Part shown: piece after piece, positions 1-11,330 of the stretch
Layout of the letters: each line of letters opens with the position of its first letter
Position numbering within the stretch: the stretch's first letter is position 1
Assembly: GCA_018894105.1 (NCBI GenBank)
Contig: CM032126.1
Span: 23,720,391-23,784,390, forward strand
DNA from: Jacaranda mimosifolia
Lineage: Eukaryota > Streptophyta > Magnoliopsida > Lamiales > Bignoniaceae
Reading direction: 5' to 3'
DNA: 64,000 nt
Notes under the pieces: generated by a model
Databases searched by the model: none
What the model saw: only the letters and a program-made list of their open reading frames with translations
What the model was told of the DNA's origin: nothing
Translations under genes and position numbers: made by a program

Positions 1-339
1 TTATGAAATATGTACTTATTTGAGACCATATGATGTAAAAGAGTATAACTTTGTTTCTACCACCACGCGCTAGATTATCTTGGTATGATGCACCAAACAT
101 CTGTGAGGACATATGAGACAGATCTTTTCATATTACATGGATGCTTATGAAAGTATGGACATATTGGTTATTTTATTCAGGATTGGTAAATTTCATTATG
201 AGTTTTTGATTTAGTGGGAGATGATTACTAGCTGAGCTCGAAATTTTCGATCTCACTGGGTTAAAGATAAATGATGTAAATTTACTTAGATCTAGAATAA
301 ATTGTTCTTTGAGCAATACCTAACATTCTTGTGTATAAA
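1..339. other. Unassigned sequence left of copia element
   Basis: No gene, LTR terminus or tRNA-Met-type primer-binding site could be recognised. It may be the leader of the copia element or older flanking DNA. The absence of a TG...CA boundary means the 5' LTR of the copia copy is lost or lies outside the window. Confidence 0.4.
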
Positions 340-379
340 CAGTAATAGACTCCCGAGCTGCTTATTCTGACCTCCATAG

Positions 380-1185
380 TACTGGTAAACTTGATGGCCA
401 AAATTTTGCTATGTGGCATAGGAAGATTAAGTATTTACTTTATAAAAAAAAAAGACCCTTGACCACCTAGAAAAAATCATGATTAAGCCTGTTATGCCAG
501 AAAATGGACCACTTGATGAATATCAGCGCGATTTGGACGCATATAATAGATGGGAGGATGAAGATAAAAGTGCGCACTTTACTGTGCGCACTTTACTATG
601 TTGAGCTGCATACATGATAATCTGATCCATGAGTTTGAGAAGTATCCTATAGCTAAAGAGCTGTGGGAAGCATTGAAGGTCTTGTACGGTAGCACCTCGA
701 CTACACGATACGATGATCCAACATCTTGAGGTGATGAAGGATATGATTTGAGAACTTCAAAATGCTAGAATAGAGCTCATTGATGAACAACAAGTTCTGG
801 TTGTCCTAAGATTGCTACCTAAGCAGACTTGGGGACACGTTAAGCTTGTGCTTACACATAATGAGTAGATTAACATGTTTAATAATGTCACCAATCATCT
901 TAAGCTTGAGGCAGAACGCAAGGAGTCTGAATGTACACAGGCAATTGCTATGGTTGCACACGCTAGCCAACGTAAGCCTTATAAGGGTAAGTGTAAAAAC
1001 TAGTATGTTGGTGCTGGAACAAGCAATAACCAGAGTTAGAACTTAGGCCCAAAGGCTGATGATTATAAAAAACGTCTCCGAACTATGAAGGGCGGAAAGA
1101 AAGATATCAAGAAGCTTAAGTGCTATAACTGTGGAAAGCATGGTCACTTCGCTCGTGATTGCATTGAGCCAAAGAAGGTATAACA
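380..1185 (+). pseudogene. copia gag remnant with CCHC zinc knuckle
   Basis: Gag is the nucleocapsid/capsid part of the element and packages its RNA. Near 390 the translation reads LDGQNFAMW, typical of plant copia Gag starts, and around 600-700 it reads KELWEALKVLYGS. At 1121-1162 lies CYNCGKHGHFARDC, a perfect CX2CX4HX4C knuckle. The frame is broken by stops and shifts. A 14-bp tandem duplication (GTGCGCACTTTACT twice, about 575-600) sits in the coding region. Confidence 0.85.
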
Positions 1186-1199
1186 CGTTAGATGCTTTC

Positions 1200-1450
1200 T
1201 CTATTCCTTAGTTTGTTCCCATGTTTTGGTTGCTAATTCTCTCCATGGGTGGATTGTAGATACAGGAGCAACAAAACATGCAACAAAAGACAGAGCAGGA
1301 TTTGTTGATTATCATCGAGTACCAAATGGCAGCCATTTTGTTGTGATGGGAAATGGCACACTTGAGGAAGTTTTGGGAGTTGGAACCTATCAACTTTAGC
1401 TCAGCACAAGGCATGAACTGCACCTCAATGATGTACAATATGCAGCTAGT
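1200..1450 (+). pseudogene. copia aspartic protease remnant
   Basis: The protease matures the polyprotein. The active-site signature WIVDTGAT is encoded from 1250, with the catalytic DTGA at 1259-1270. The downstream part reads toward ...LHLNDVQYA, as in copia proteases. It lies directly after the zinc knuckle, as expected. In-frame stops are present, for example near 1398. Confidence 0.8.
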
Positions 1451-1639
1451 ATTCGATGTAATCTACTTTCAGTATTAGCACTTTTAAAATATGGTTTTTC
1501 CTTTTCGTTTGATGATACTACTCTAACTTTTTATTGTGGTCATGAGTTGTATGGCATGGGCTTTGTGAATCACGATTTTTTTATGTTAGAATTAGCCAAT
1601 GATAGTGTTTCTTATGTTTCTTCTGTTATTGATATTACT

Positions 1640-2545
1640 TCCGAATATGTTAACTGACATGTGAGGTTGGGACACATTGGATAAGAAAGGATGACTAGAT
1701 TAGCTAGCGAAGGTCTTTTGGGATAACTTGATAAGGTCAACCTTTCTCTGTTTGAGCCATGTCTGGCGGGTAAGTCCTACCAAAAGCCTTTTGGTAAGGC
1801 TAAAACAACTACTCATCCTTTAGAGATAGTCCATTCAGACATATATGGACCAATAAATGTGAAGGCACGACGCGGTGCATCCTACTTTCTTACTTTTATT
1901 GATGATTATTCATGCTATGGATCGGTATATCTCCTATCTCATTGATTAAAAGCACTAGATTGGTTTAAGCACTTTGTGATGGAGGTTGAGAACCAAAAAT
2001 AGAGAAACCTTAAGGTTCTACGTATTGATAGGGGGCGAGAATACTTGTCTGATAAGTTTAGACAACTATGTGAGGAAAGAGGAATAATAAGGCAATTATC
2101 AATTCCTAACACTCCACAACAAAATGGTGTTGTAGAAAGAAAGAATCGTACATTACTAGATATGGCCAGATCGATGATGTCGCAAACAAATCTTCCAATA
2201 TCTTTTTAGGGAGATGCAATTTTGACTGCTGCCTATATCTTAAATTGTGTGCCTTCTAAGTTAGTTCCTTCGACTCCTTTGGAATTGTGGCATGGTAGAA
2301 AGCTTGATTTGCAAGGCTTACGCCTTTGGGGATCAGTGGGGTTTGTTCATAACACTTCTCATAAATATGCAAAGCTAGGTCCTAAAGCTTGCAAACATAT
2401 CTTTGTATGGTATTGTGAGCACTCAAAGGGCTATGTTATGTACGATGAACACCCTAGTGGAGGAATGACAGAAATTAAGTCACGCAATGTTAATTTCCTC
2501 GAGGAGGATTTTCCCAGCATTGATGAAGTGAAATGTGACCTGCGG
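1640..2545 (+). pseudogene. copia integrase remnant (HHCC and DDE domains)
   Basis: Integrase inserts the cDNA copy. The HHCC part shows RLGHIG near 1663 and CLAGKS at 1760. The catalytic triad can be placed at D 1838 (HSDIYGP), D 2027 and E 2135 (NGVVERKNRT), so the last two residues are 35 apart, the usual D-x35-E. A TAG replaces a Trp codon near 2206, and several upstream stops break the frame. The C-terminal part continues into the open frame at 2222-3262. Confidence 0.85.
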
Positions 2546-3262
2546 CTATACGAGCTGCAAGATCTCCCAAGGGACACATCTTTGACTAGCAAGGGTACAG
2601 TTTCTCAGCCCTATCCAACAATCGCTGAGTATGATGATAGTGTGCCTATGGTTAGTGGGAGTGTTCCACTTGACGAAAGCTCTCAAAATCCACATATACG
2701 TAGGAGTGAGAGTGAAAGAGCTCCTGGTCAACATTTTGAGATTGAGGGGGAGTCTTTCATATGTGCCTCTGTGGATGATGATGAGCTGGCTACCTATGAG
2801 AAAGCCTTGACTTCTCCAAATGCTAATGAATGGATAACTGCCATGAAGGAAAAGATGACCTCGATGGCTAAAAACCATGTTTGGGAACCGATCGATCTTC
2901 CACCTGGGCATGAGAATATTGGGAACAAATGGGTTCTAAAGGTTAAACACAAGTCATATGGGTTGATTGACAAGTATAAAGCTCATCTTGTGGCGAAACG
3001 CTATACCCAAAAGGAAGGTATAGATTATGATAAGACATTCTCCCCTGTGGTAAGGTTTGCCTCTATTCGTCTTATTCTAGCCATAGTTGCCCACCTTGAT
3101 TTGGATTCGTTCCAAATAGATGTGAAGACATCATTTCTCAATGGAGAACTGGACGAGGAGATCTATATGGATCAACCTAAGGGTTTTCAGGAAATGGAAC
3201 AAGTGCATAAAGTATTCCACCTAAAATATTCCATTTACGGTCTGAAGCAATCGTCCAGGTAG
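2222..3262 (+). pseudogene. copia polyprotein fragment: integrase C-term to RT fingers
   Basis: This is the longest open stretch of the element, 346 codons. It covers the integrase C-terminus (ELWHGRK near residue 22), a variable linker, and the start of the RT domain (residues about 190-346). The RT part has the KWVLKVK-type motif and QIDVKTSFLNGEL, where copia usually has an Ala instead of the Ser before FLNG. It ends at a TAG that replaces Trp in the conserved RQW position, so it is a fragment and not a gene. Confidence 0.85.
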
Positions 3263-3736
3263 TGTTACAATAGATTTTATCAAGCGATTACCTCGACTGG
3301 CTTTGTAATGGTCGAGGAAGACCACTGCATGTATGTCAAGAGGAGTGGGAGGAGTTTTTTGATACTCTTACTATACGTGGATGATATCTTGTTGGTTGGA
3401 AATGACATGGAGATCATTGTGGCCACTTAAAAATGGTTGTCCTCTACCTTTGAGATGGAGGACATAGGAGAGGCTGAATACTTACTTAGTGCAAGGATAC
3501 ATCGAGATCGTTCTAAAAAGCTCTTGAGTTTGTCTTAAGAGACTTACATAAAGAGGATTTTAGAACAAATTCGTATGCAAAATGCTAATCTTGTAGACAC
3601 ACCCATGGATAAGAGTTGTGTTCTTAGCAAAGAATTCTGCCCAAAAATAGTGGAAGAAAAGAAATAAATAGCTAATGTACCTTATGCAAGTTCGATTGAA
3701 AGTCTGATGTATGCAATGATGTATACATAACCAAAC
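3263..3736 (+). pseudogene. copia reverse transcriptase palm remnant
   Basis: This continues the RT after the stop at 3260. The catalytic motif YVDD is encoded at 3374-3385, followed by ILLVGND, as in copia RT. Stops at about 3428 and 3536 and shifts destroy the frame. No function is expected. Confidence 0.85.
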
Positions 3737-4332
3737 TTGTGCTTTGCAGTTGGAATGGTAAGTCGATATCAAAGTAATCCTGGATCCAAGCAATGGGATG
3801 TTGTCAAAAGGATACTTAGATATCTGAAAGGGACTACTGATCTTACCTTGTGCTACTATGGAAGTAGTTTGAAGCTAGTGGGATACATTGATGCTGATAG
3901 ATCAGTAGACAGAGATGAACGAAAATCCACATCGGGATATGCATTTTTATTAGGAGGTGCTGCTATCACTTGGTGCAGTAACAAGCAACCCTGTGTGTCT
4001 CTGCCCACCATGGAAGCTGAATATGTTGCTTGCACATCAACAAAGCTATCTGGTTGAGGAGATTTCTCCGAAGCTTGCGAGTTACGTCGCATGTTGATAA
4101 TGTTGTTGTAGTCTACTGTGACAACACAGCCACTTTGGCTTATGCTAAAGATCCCAAATACCATGGGAGAACTAAGCATATCAATACCAGACATCACTTC
4201 ATTCGAGAAAGTGTTGTGCAAGGTTTAGTTGTTCTCAGGCATATTTCTACTAGCGATATGATCGCTGATCCTTTTACCAAACCATTATCTCAAAATGTGT
4301 TTCAGAGGCATGTTTACATAGAGTTTGATTAA
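3737..4332 (+). pseudogene. copia RNase H remnant
   Basis: RNase H removes the RNA strand during reverse transcription. The first part (3737-4057) contains RKSTSGYAFLLGGAAITW and PTMEAEYVA, hallmarks of plant copia RNase H. A frameshift moves the rest to an overlapping frame (4030-4332), where CDNTATLAYAKDP and HINTRHHFIRE are readable. The polyprotein ends at the TAA at 4330-4332. Confidence 0.9.
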
Positions 4333-5310
4333 TACAACTTGTATAAACGTTTTGATCAATTAATAAGATTTGAAGTTCTTATTAATTTTGTTAGTGTACT
4401 ATGTCGTTTGTTAAAAGATGTCACAAGGCTTAGATTGACCCACTCACATGGGCAATCACCCTAGCGCTTTAGTAGCGAGCGGGATGAGACTGCTCACCTT
4501 TGCGCATGAGATAACGTAGGAGGTTGGAGCATATAGAGTCACCTTAGCTTGTGAGCTAAGAAAAGTTCATGAACTGATCATATAAAGTTATGTCCAAACT
4601 TTATGAAAGCCTTGTGGAAGCCGAACATGCAACTATATGTTGGTGTGCAAGTCAGATGCTTATGTGGCGGCTGTACTCAAGTTCGTATGATATTTTCTAG
4701 AGCATGACATACCTATTTAAGTAGGAGCTCCATCATAGCATGTATTCATACTACATGTGTTTTTAGACGACCATATAAGTATAGTGACGAATGGATCCTT
4801 GTTTCATCACTGTGCAAGCACTTATTAATCAGTATACCCTTTGGGACTTTGGACCATATCATGAAGCATAAGCTTGATGTCGCTACTTTAGCAAGATATC
4901 CAAGGGCTAGGTTTACATTCGGCCTATCGGAGCTTGTTTATGAAAATGGTTAAGCCTAAGCCGATTGGTATGTGAGGCTAGAGAAAGAACCATATTTGTT
5001 ATGTAAATTTGTTCTATGGCCTAAAGGTCGACCAGTTGTGTCAAATGTGTTTTGATGTAGTCATAGGCATAGAGATAAATTAGAGAAAACAAGCATTCTA
5101 TATTTGAGGGATCAGAGATGCTTGCATTAGTTTGGGGTACAATGAGATTCTATTAGAGTTGTAGTGCCATATTAGTTTGGTGATTACTTAATATGACATT
5201 CCGCATTTTTCCTTTTCTTGCTTGGTCGCATACTCCATTTCCTGTATGAAAGAAAGTTATGAGATTGAGTATCTCAGAGATTGAGATTTGTGGAAAGTAT
5301 GTTAAATATG
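4333..5310 (+). other. copia 3' untranslated internal region
   Basis: This is non-coding sequence between the end of pol and the polypurine tract. I see no ORF or structured feature. Its length, nearly 1 kb, is long but not unusual for plant copia elements. Confidence 0.6.
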
Positions 5311-5323
5311 TCTGAGTGGGAGA
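5311..5323 (+). promoter_or_regulatory. Polypurine tract of copia element
   Basis: TCTGAGTGGGAGA directly precedes the LTR start. A purine-rich run immediately upstream of the 3' LTR primes plus-strand synthesis in LTR elements. The position next to TGTTG supports the boundary. Confidence 0.7.
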
Positions 5324-6049
5324 TGTTGCAATTTGGACTGGGTATTAGCTCATGGCCCAAATTGGGTATTGGCCCATGGCCCATATTGATGAGATTGGGG
5401 TTTTGACCCGTGGTCCAAATAAACATCCATATTTGATGGGACCTTTGGATAGGCATCCGTTGTGGATAAGTATCATCAGCTGACCTTTGGATAAGCATCA
5501 ACTGTGGACCATTGGATAAGCATCCACTATGGATAAGCATCTTCGGCTGACCATTTGATAAGCTTCAGTAGCTGACCTTTGGATAAGCATCATCAGCTGT
5601 CTTATGGATAGAGCCAAAGGTTTCTTCCTCATTAAGTAAAGAAAGTAGCTTCTTTGTGAAGCTTTACCTCACCCTTATAAATAGGGGCCCAAGGTCTTCA
5701 AGAGGAATATACGAGAGAAAAAAAAAAACATAAGAGAGTGAAGAGAAGTTCAGAACTCTCGATATCTTCTGCAAATCTCTATAGTACTTTCTTGGGTAAT
5801 CACCTAGAGACCCAGGGCCCTAAAGTATGAAAATAATAGATTGCTCTGGTAGTAATCTATAAAAGCAAGGAAACTCTATTTAGGTATAAGAAAAGGTGAT
5901 TAACATGTGGTGAGAAGAACTAAAAGGCTGGTAGACGAGCTAAATCCAACAAGGGTAGTTTTTTATTCCACTGCTGTATAAACAGGTATGTTTTGGCCCA
6001 TCTGAATTAACTATGTGTTAATTAATGAGCTCATCTTCCAACATCAACA
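5324..6049 (+). repeat. 3' LTR of copia element (726 bp)
   Basis: It starts TGTTGCA and ends ATCAACA, giving a 5-bp terminal inverted repeat TGTTG/CAACA. A TATA box (TTATAAATAG) lies at about 5676. The U3 part contains diverged tandem repeats (listed separately). No second LTR is in the window. Confidence 0.85.
5440..5612 (+). repeat. Diverged short tandem repeats in copia U3
   Basis: About six copies of a motif like CTTTGGATAAGCATCATC, alternating with CAGCTGAC, fill this stretch just upstream of the TATA box. Such repeats in U3 often act as enhancer modules in retrotransposons; that role is inferred here from position only. Confidence 0.65.
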
Positions 6050-7480
6050 ATTAACATAATTTATACTAGCTAGTATATATCATGATTGAAGAAATGAAAT
6101 AAATTGGAAATCAGACTTAATTAACGGTAGAATCTAATTACTTATATTAAGATTATGCCAATTAATTGCTAGCCATGATAATAATAGGCAGATTAAGTAA
6201 ATTATCTAGGTCAAAATTCAACAAGGAAATGAAAATAGATAAAAAAAATTTAATTATATTATTTATATTCTTTATAGTATTGGGTGATTTGACCTCAATT
6301 ATAATATTAACTAAATTTGAATTTTGATATTTTTAAATTTATTGAGTTTGGATTTTTTTTCATAAACAAGTATTTATTAACTATTAATAATTGCATTTAA
6401 TGTCTTCTTAAATTTAATTATTAATTTAGTTAGACAAGTAAGATATTATAAGAAAATACTCATTCAATAATACAAAATTTGTGACGAAGAGGGTTTCGTC
6501 ACTGTGCGAGGACAATTATGATAGATTTTTATTACAAATTCATGAATCATACCCCTATATTACTCAAAATTGATTAGACATTTATATATATAATGTAGGA
6601 AGGTGGTGTTTGATCCTAGTTGACCTATTTTGACTAAATTCTTTATTTTTGTTTCTTTGGTTTTTATTTAATTCTTAAATTTTTTTCATTATTTGACTAT
6701 TCATAAATGTATTTAATGACTTCTATCATTTTAAAGAAAAACAAATTACCAGTTAGGTATTAACTGTGAGCGCATTTAATACATTTTCAAAAATTTAATG
6801 AATTTAACTAAAAAAAAGGAAAATATTTAAGTAGAATATTCTAATTCATTAATGAATTATTACAAATTAATATTCTTATATTACTCAAGCTAATTAATTA
6901 AGTATCTAGCTATACTAAATATTATTGGAAGAGGATGTTTCAACCTAAATCATATTTGTTTTGACTAAATTTTCATAATTAGTATTTTTAAAATTCTTTT
7001 ATTTCGTCAATAAACGTTTTTTTATATTGGTATACTATTCATAAATGAATTTAATGACTTTCAATTTTTTTTAAAAGAAAACTTTATATTATTTTTTATT
7101 TATAAGTGGATTTAATGTCTTCAAACTTAATTAATTTAATAAGATCCCAATAAAGAAAACGTTTTATTTAAAATTGATTTTCACAGATTAATATTCTCAT
7201 ATAATCATTAGGTGTACTCTATAATATACATAGAAAGAGAGACCCTAATTAATGTACTTATTCTGATTAAATCTCACATTTGGTACTTTTCATATTTTTA
7301 ATTTTTAAAAAGTATCGTTGATCGCTGTAATATAACTATTCACTTTTGTGTATTTAGAAAATTGATTGGTCGGCTATTTTTAGAAGTGCATTTAACGTGA
7401 TTTCCAAACTCAATTAATTTAGTCCAATAAATTAGGGAAATATTTGATTAAAGCATATTATTATAAATTAATATTCTTAT
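6050..7480. repeat. AT-rich diverged tandem array, period about 320 bp
   Basis: A block reading ATTACAAATTAATATTCTTA, then TTGACTAAATTTT, then CATTTAATGACTTC, then AATTTAATTAATTTA recurs. The first anchor appears near 6529, 6858, 7183 and 7460, and a weaker unit precedes at about 6130-6480. Units are heavily diverged with indels. There is no coding potential. The array stops where an LTR begins at 7481, which suggests insertion into the array. Confidence 0.6.
6481..6502. repeat. Small perfect hairpin GTGACGAA/TTCGTCAC
   Basis: An 8-bp perfect stem with a 6-base loop. Similar GACGAA palindromes occur in subterminal regions of plant CACTA elements, but no CACTA terminus was found next to it. 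Confidence 0.5.
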
Positions 7481-7792
7481 TGATATGACAAACTAAGTCA
7501 TGAGGGTAAAAAAATAAAGATAAACTAAAATGACCCAACTAATTCAATAATAAATGAATAAAAAGGCCGGAAAGTCCAAGTGATTAAATCCATCAAGAAG
7601 GGCATATAGACCCTAGTGAAGCCCATTAACGAAAAAAAACTATAAATACTAAGTCCTACAATCAAACTCGATACACAAAATTATTTGCAAAAAATCGATA
7701 GCTCAAACTCTCTGCCTGATTCCAGAGAAAATAACTTAGAAACTTGTTAACTTCCAAAAAAAGGATCTTAGCTCCATTTTCGAGCAACATCA
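7481..7792 (+). repeat. LTR of short-LTR gypsy family (312 bp)
   Basis: It begins TGATATG and ends CATCA. The AACTATAAATACT TATA box lies at about 7650. The copy at 58126-58434 is 309 bp with the same ends, which fixes both boundaries. Confidence 0.75.
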
Positions 7793-8340
7793 TATTGGCA
7801 CTATTTGTGGGAACTCTTATTGAAGAAAAAAAGAATGCTTAGAATGCAAATGAGATTCAGAGCTCCAATTCCAACAACTAAATGGTCCCGAGATCTGAGT
7901 ACATGGAGAGCCATCAACCTAAGGCACAATCACATCCTGCACTAGACCTCGCCTCAAAGTGCATCCAACACCAAAAGAGACCCCCGTGCATTCGGCCTCA
8001 CTTCCTTGACAACTAATTCAGCAGATGATTCAAGAGGCGTTGAAGACATTGTTGGAGAATGCCTATGCTCAAGCTGTAGCCAAAGTGGTCATCCAGTATG
8101 CTAAAGAATACTGCCCTCAAAGCAACCACAATCCTTTGGTCGGAGCTAGGGGCTTCGTTATCCCAGATATGATAGAATAGATTACCAACTCAGAGTGAAA
8201 CAATGCTTTTCTACTTTACTCAACATGTGGACATGCACTCATCCTTCCGAGCAGACTCTTCCAAATGACTGCTTGTCGCTACTGGAGTTCAGACTCATTC
8301 ATTCGTTCCTCAATACTTAGGAGGAGGAAGAAGTTAGTAC
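7481..8340 (+). mobile_element. Short-LTR gypsy fragment: 5' LTR, leader and gag start
   Basis: This is a partial element of the same family as those at 58126 and 63363. It holds a 312-bp LTR, a leader with a TTGGCACTATTTGTGG primer-binding-like site, and the beginning of gag. The leader matches 58435-58760 by eye (for example GAATGCAAATGAGATTCAG against GGATGCAAATGAGTTTCAG). The rest is missing, and similarity fades before element A at 8808. Confidence 0.75.
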
Positions 8341-8807
8341 TTCATTGTTCCTCTCTTGGGACAGATCTAATATTAGTTTAATTTTTGAATTCCTTATACC
8401 GATATAAATATTTTTTTACGTAAGTCAAGATATGTCAAACTATTAATCTATACATAACAATCCTAAAGTTCCTCTTCATTTTCTTGAAAATTGGAAATTG
8501 TGTTATGCTCAATATGCTTCACTTTTATGCTCAATATGTTTATTTGTGCTTGCTTTACTTATTTTCTTGCAATTAATAGGTTGAAAACCCATTTCATTGA
8601 CAAGAGCTCAACCAACTAAAATAAAATATTTTTACCCAAAGCCCATTTCAGATGATATGCAAGTTCACTTTTCCTACACCAAAGGCCAAGATTCAGAAGT
8701 TGGCTACTTTAGTTTGCCCATAATATGAATTATGCCTCTGGCATCTACTGATGCTTGTTAGCACTATTCGAAGTTCTTTTTTTTTTTTTTCTCTGAAAAA
8801 AAATTAT
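8341..8807. other. Unassigned sequence before element A
   Basis: No ORF or domain is visible. It contains a short duplication of TATGCTCAATATG near 8505-8540 and a T-run at about 8777-8790. It may be the decayed continuation of the 7481 element. Confidence 0.4.
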
Positions 8808-9541
8808 TGATATGAGTAAGCCCACAAGTCTAATAAAATAATAAACCCAGTATTAAGCCCAGCGAATTGAGATTTGGGCCCAAGTGTTTCTAGGCCCAAG
8901 CAAGTTAGCCCATGACAATAATACGTTTCTAGGCCGAATCTAAAACTTTGAGTCAACCTCCAAAATAGATTGAGGTCGATTTATGTCGCCTTCACGAGGT
9001 CGAAAGCACATAGGAGAAGAAATGTTTGCCTGGCCAAAGGCACATTAATAGAAGAGTCTCCCACCCTTCACATCCACATTAAATGCACCCAAACCACCAT
9101 CTTATCAGCATTAAATAGCTTTGACGACGCATCATCTCTACATTAATGACGGTAAGGCCTCTCTCTCCGGCCAGCTGATCATTAGCAAGGCTCTGAACTA
9201 GGTTAAAAAGACCAAAGTTACCTCTACTCAGGAGAAGGCCTAGTTTGGATCAGGGAGAAACTTGTCTTTCTATCCATCACCAAATACTATAAATACCCCC
9301 TCTTTCAGAGACAAAGGTATGCCTTTACACATGTTTTAAGCCATTACTCTGTCAAATTATTATCAAGTCAAAAATTAATTTAAACATCGAAGGGTCTTAG
9401 CTAAGGATCTTCTCGGCTAGCTTAACGTTTGTTCATTAACTGTTGGATTCGACCCGTATAATCTATTTTCCCATCTTTCCAGTCGACACAAGACTTCTGG
9501 TCAAAACCAAGAAACCTATCTCACCAAAATTGACATTATCA
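8808..9541 (+). repeat. 5' LTR of gypsy element A (734 bp)
   Basis: It runs from TGATATGAG to ATTATCA, so the ends TGATA/TATCA are inverted repeats. The TATA box ACTATAAATA is at about 9288. The first part matches 18566-19093 closely, including AAGCCCAGCGAATTGAG. The element B LTRs share the termini and general plan. Confidence 0.9.
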
Positions 9542-9542
9542 T

Positions 9543-9562
9543 TTGGTGTCATCTGTATGACG
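9543..9562 (+). promoter_or_regulatory. Primer-binding site of element A (mutated)
   Basis: TTGGTGTCATCTGTATGA follows the LTR by one base. The intact form in this superfamily is close to TTGGCGCCNTCTGTGGGA, so C-to-T changes have damaged it. Element B keeps TTGGCGCTGTTTGTAGG at the same place. Confidence 0.7.
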
Positions 9563-9563
9563 T

Positions 9564-11330
9564 GGAATCTACAGCCAAAAAATAGTGAACACTAGGCGCA
9601 CTACTTCCAAAAGGCAAAGTGACAGTAGATTACCACTATCTCCATCATCGTCACCACAACTTCAGTCGAACCAGCAAGCTAAGGGCCTAAGCTCTCAGCC
9701 GAAACAGGTGGTCACTTTGACCATCCCTTAGCTCATGCAAATAATCAGTGACCAGATATTCACTCAGCTCTCCACACAGTTATCTGACGCTTTGCAAAGG
9801 CATAACAATCAGCCAGTAGTTGCAACTAGTGTCACACCACACCTCTCCCACCAAGAAGAGAGACCACCAAGGGAGGACAAAATAAGAAATAAAATTCGTC
9901 ACAACCACGGCAGATGAGACTTGTGTCCTGGTCATTTTTCGTGTGATGAAGCCCATTATCAACCTTAAGAAGAGATAGCAGATTTAGTGGAGCACTTAAT
10001 TCGATCCAATCGAGCCCAATAGAGACTTATCTAGAGCAGACCGAGATGAATGGGAGGAAGTGTCACACCAAGTCAAACAGTTGAACAGACGATTGGAAAA
10101 GATCTCAAGGAGAAATGTTGAAAGAATTCAGGTCGACAATGTCCCCCAGACTTTGACGAGAAAGGGAATCCCTATTCATCTAGAAAATAGTTGAGGAGCG
10201 CATAGCGATTGATGTAAAAATCCCGATCGGACTGCCTAAATACGATAGGTCAACTAACCCCAATGAGCATCTGCTACAGTTTGAGCACATGATGTAGCTA
10301 CATGGCCATAATGACCATATTCATGCCAAAATATTAGTCACCACTTTCCAGAGAGTGGCGCTTGAATGGTTTGTCAAGTTGGAACATGCATTCATTTTTT
10401 CCTATGACTAGCTTTGCAACAAATTTCTTCATCAATTTGCCATTAGAAGGAAAGCAAAGCTACCTTATACTTACTTCCACACAATCAAGTAGAATGAAGT
10501 TGATCTCTTTGGGATTTCTTTTCTATGTTCAATATCGAAGTGTTGAAAATGGACAACCCTAGGATCAAATTTTTGATCGATGTCCTATTCCTCAGATTGA
10601 GACATAAGGAATGTGTCAATGCTTTGGTAAAAGAGAGACCGCAAATAATGGAGGAACTTCTTGATCTTGCAAAAAGGTATATGATGCAAGAAGACGTGAA
10701 TAAGATGAAATATGGTGGTGGAGAGGGCGATAAGAAGAAAATAAGGAGAAAGACGACAGGTATCAGAAAGACGGTCACCGATCTTTGATTAAGAGGTTTC
10801 ACAATTATGCACGACTCAACATTCATAGAAAAGAAGTCTTGTTTGCAATCCAAAATAATAATCTCCTCAAAAGACCAAGGAAATTCAATGAGACCCAAGT
10901 CATGAAAAACTCTAAGAAATATTGCCACTTTCACAGGCAGAAAGGCCACGACATGGAGGATTATTTTAACCTTCAGGATGAGATTGAACGACTCATCCGA
11001 CAAGGTCATCTAAAAAAATATGTGGATAAGAAATCCCGACAAGTAATAGCTCAGCTCAACCATAACAGTCGGTTAGCCTAAGAAATGAGGATGAAGAAAA
11101 GAAAAAAGTCGAAGAAAAGCACCCCTCCCATGTGTGGCGTAACCAACACCATCACTGGAAGAGCAACTGGGGGGACTCCAAATCAACAAAAAAGCAAGCA
11201 CAGAGAAAGCTCGAAGCCAGCCAAGATAATCTACTTACTTTCTACCAACGCAGACCCTATCTCTTTTTTCAATTCTAACCTCTCTCATTTGGGAGGTTAA
11301 GGGACAGAGAGCAAATTGGATTGCCCCCTA
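9564..11330 (+). pseudogene. gypsy gag remnant of element A
   Basis: Gag forms the particle. Readable parts, in shifting frames, match element B: VVTLTIP near the start, WFVKLE at about 10365, and the C-terminal finger-like stretch CHFHRQKGHDMEDYFNLQDE at about 10920-10985. The last is the CxxHx4H-type motif found in Tat-like Gag, with a following ERLIRQGHLKKY. Open pieces are 10525-10788 and 10785-11081, which overlap by a frameshift. It cannot encode a full protein. Confidence 0.8.

Larger units (their letters stand above)
340..6049 (+). mobile_element. Ty1/copia LTR retrotransposon, degenerate, 3' LTR only
   Basis: The domain order gag, protease, integrase, reverse transcriptase, RNase H is the copia order, with integrase before RT. 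Each domain is readable but in shifting frames with many stops. A 3' LTR with TGTTG/CAACA ends closes the element at 6049. The 5' LTR is not seen, so LTR divergence cannot be used to date the insertion. The copy cannot make its own proteins. The lineage within copia was not determined. Confidence 0.9.

Noticed and set aside
1..339. Possible 5' LTR of the copia element
   Set aside because: No similarity to the 3' LTR at 5324-6049 and no primer-binding site could be found.
6481..6502. Rho-independent terminator-like hairpin
   Set aside because: The context is plant nuclear DNA, so a bacterial terminator makes no sense; kept only as a small palindrome.
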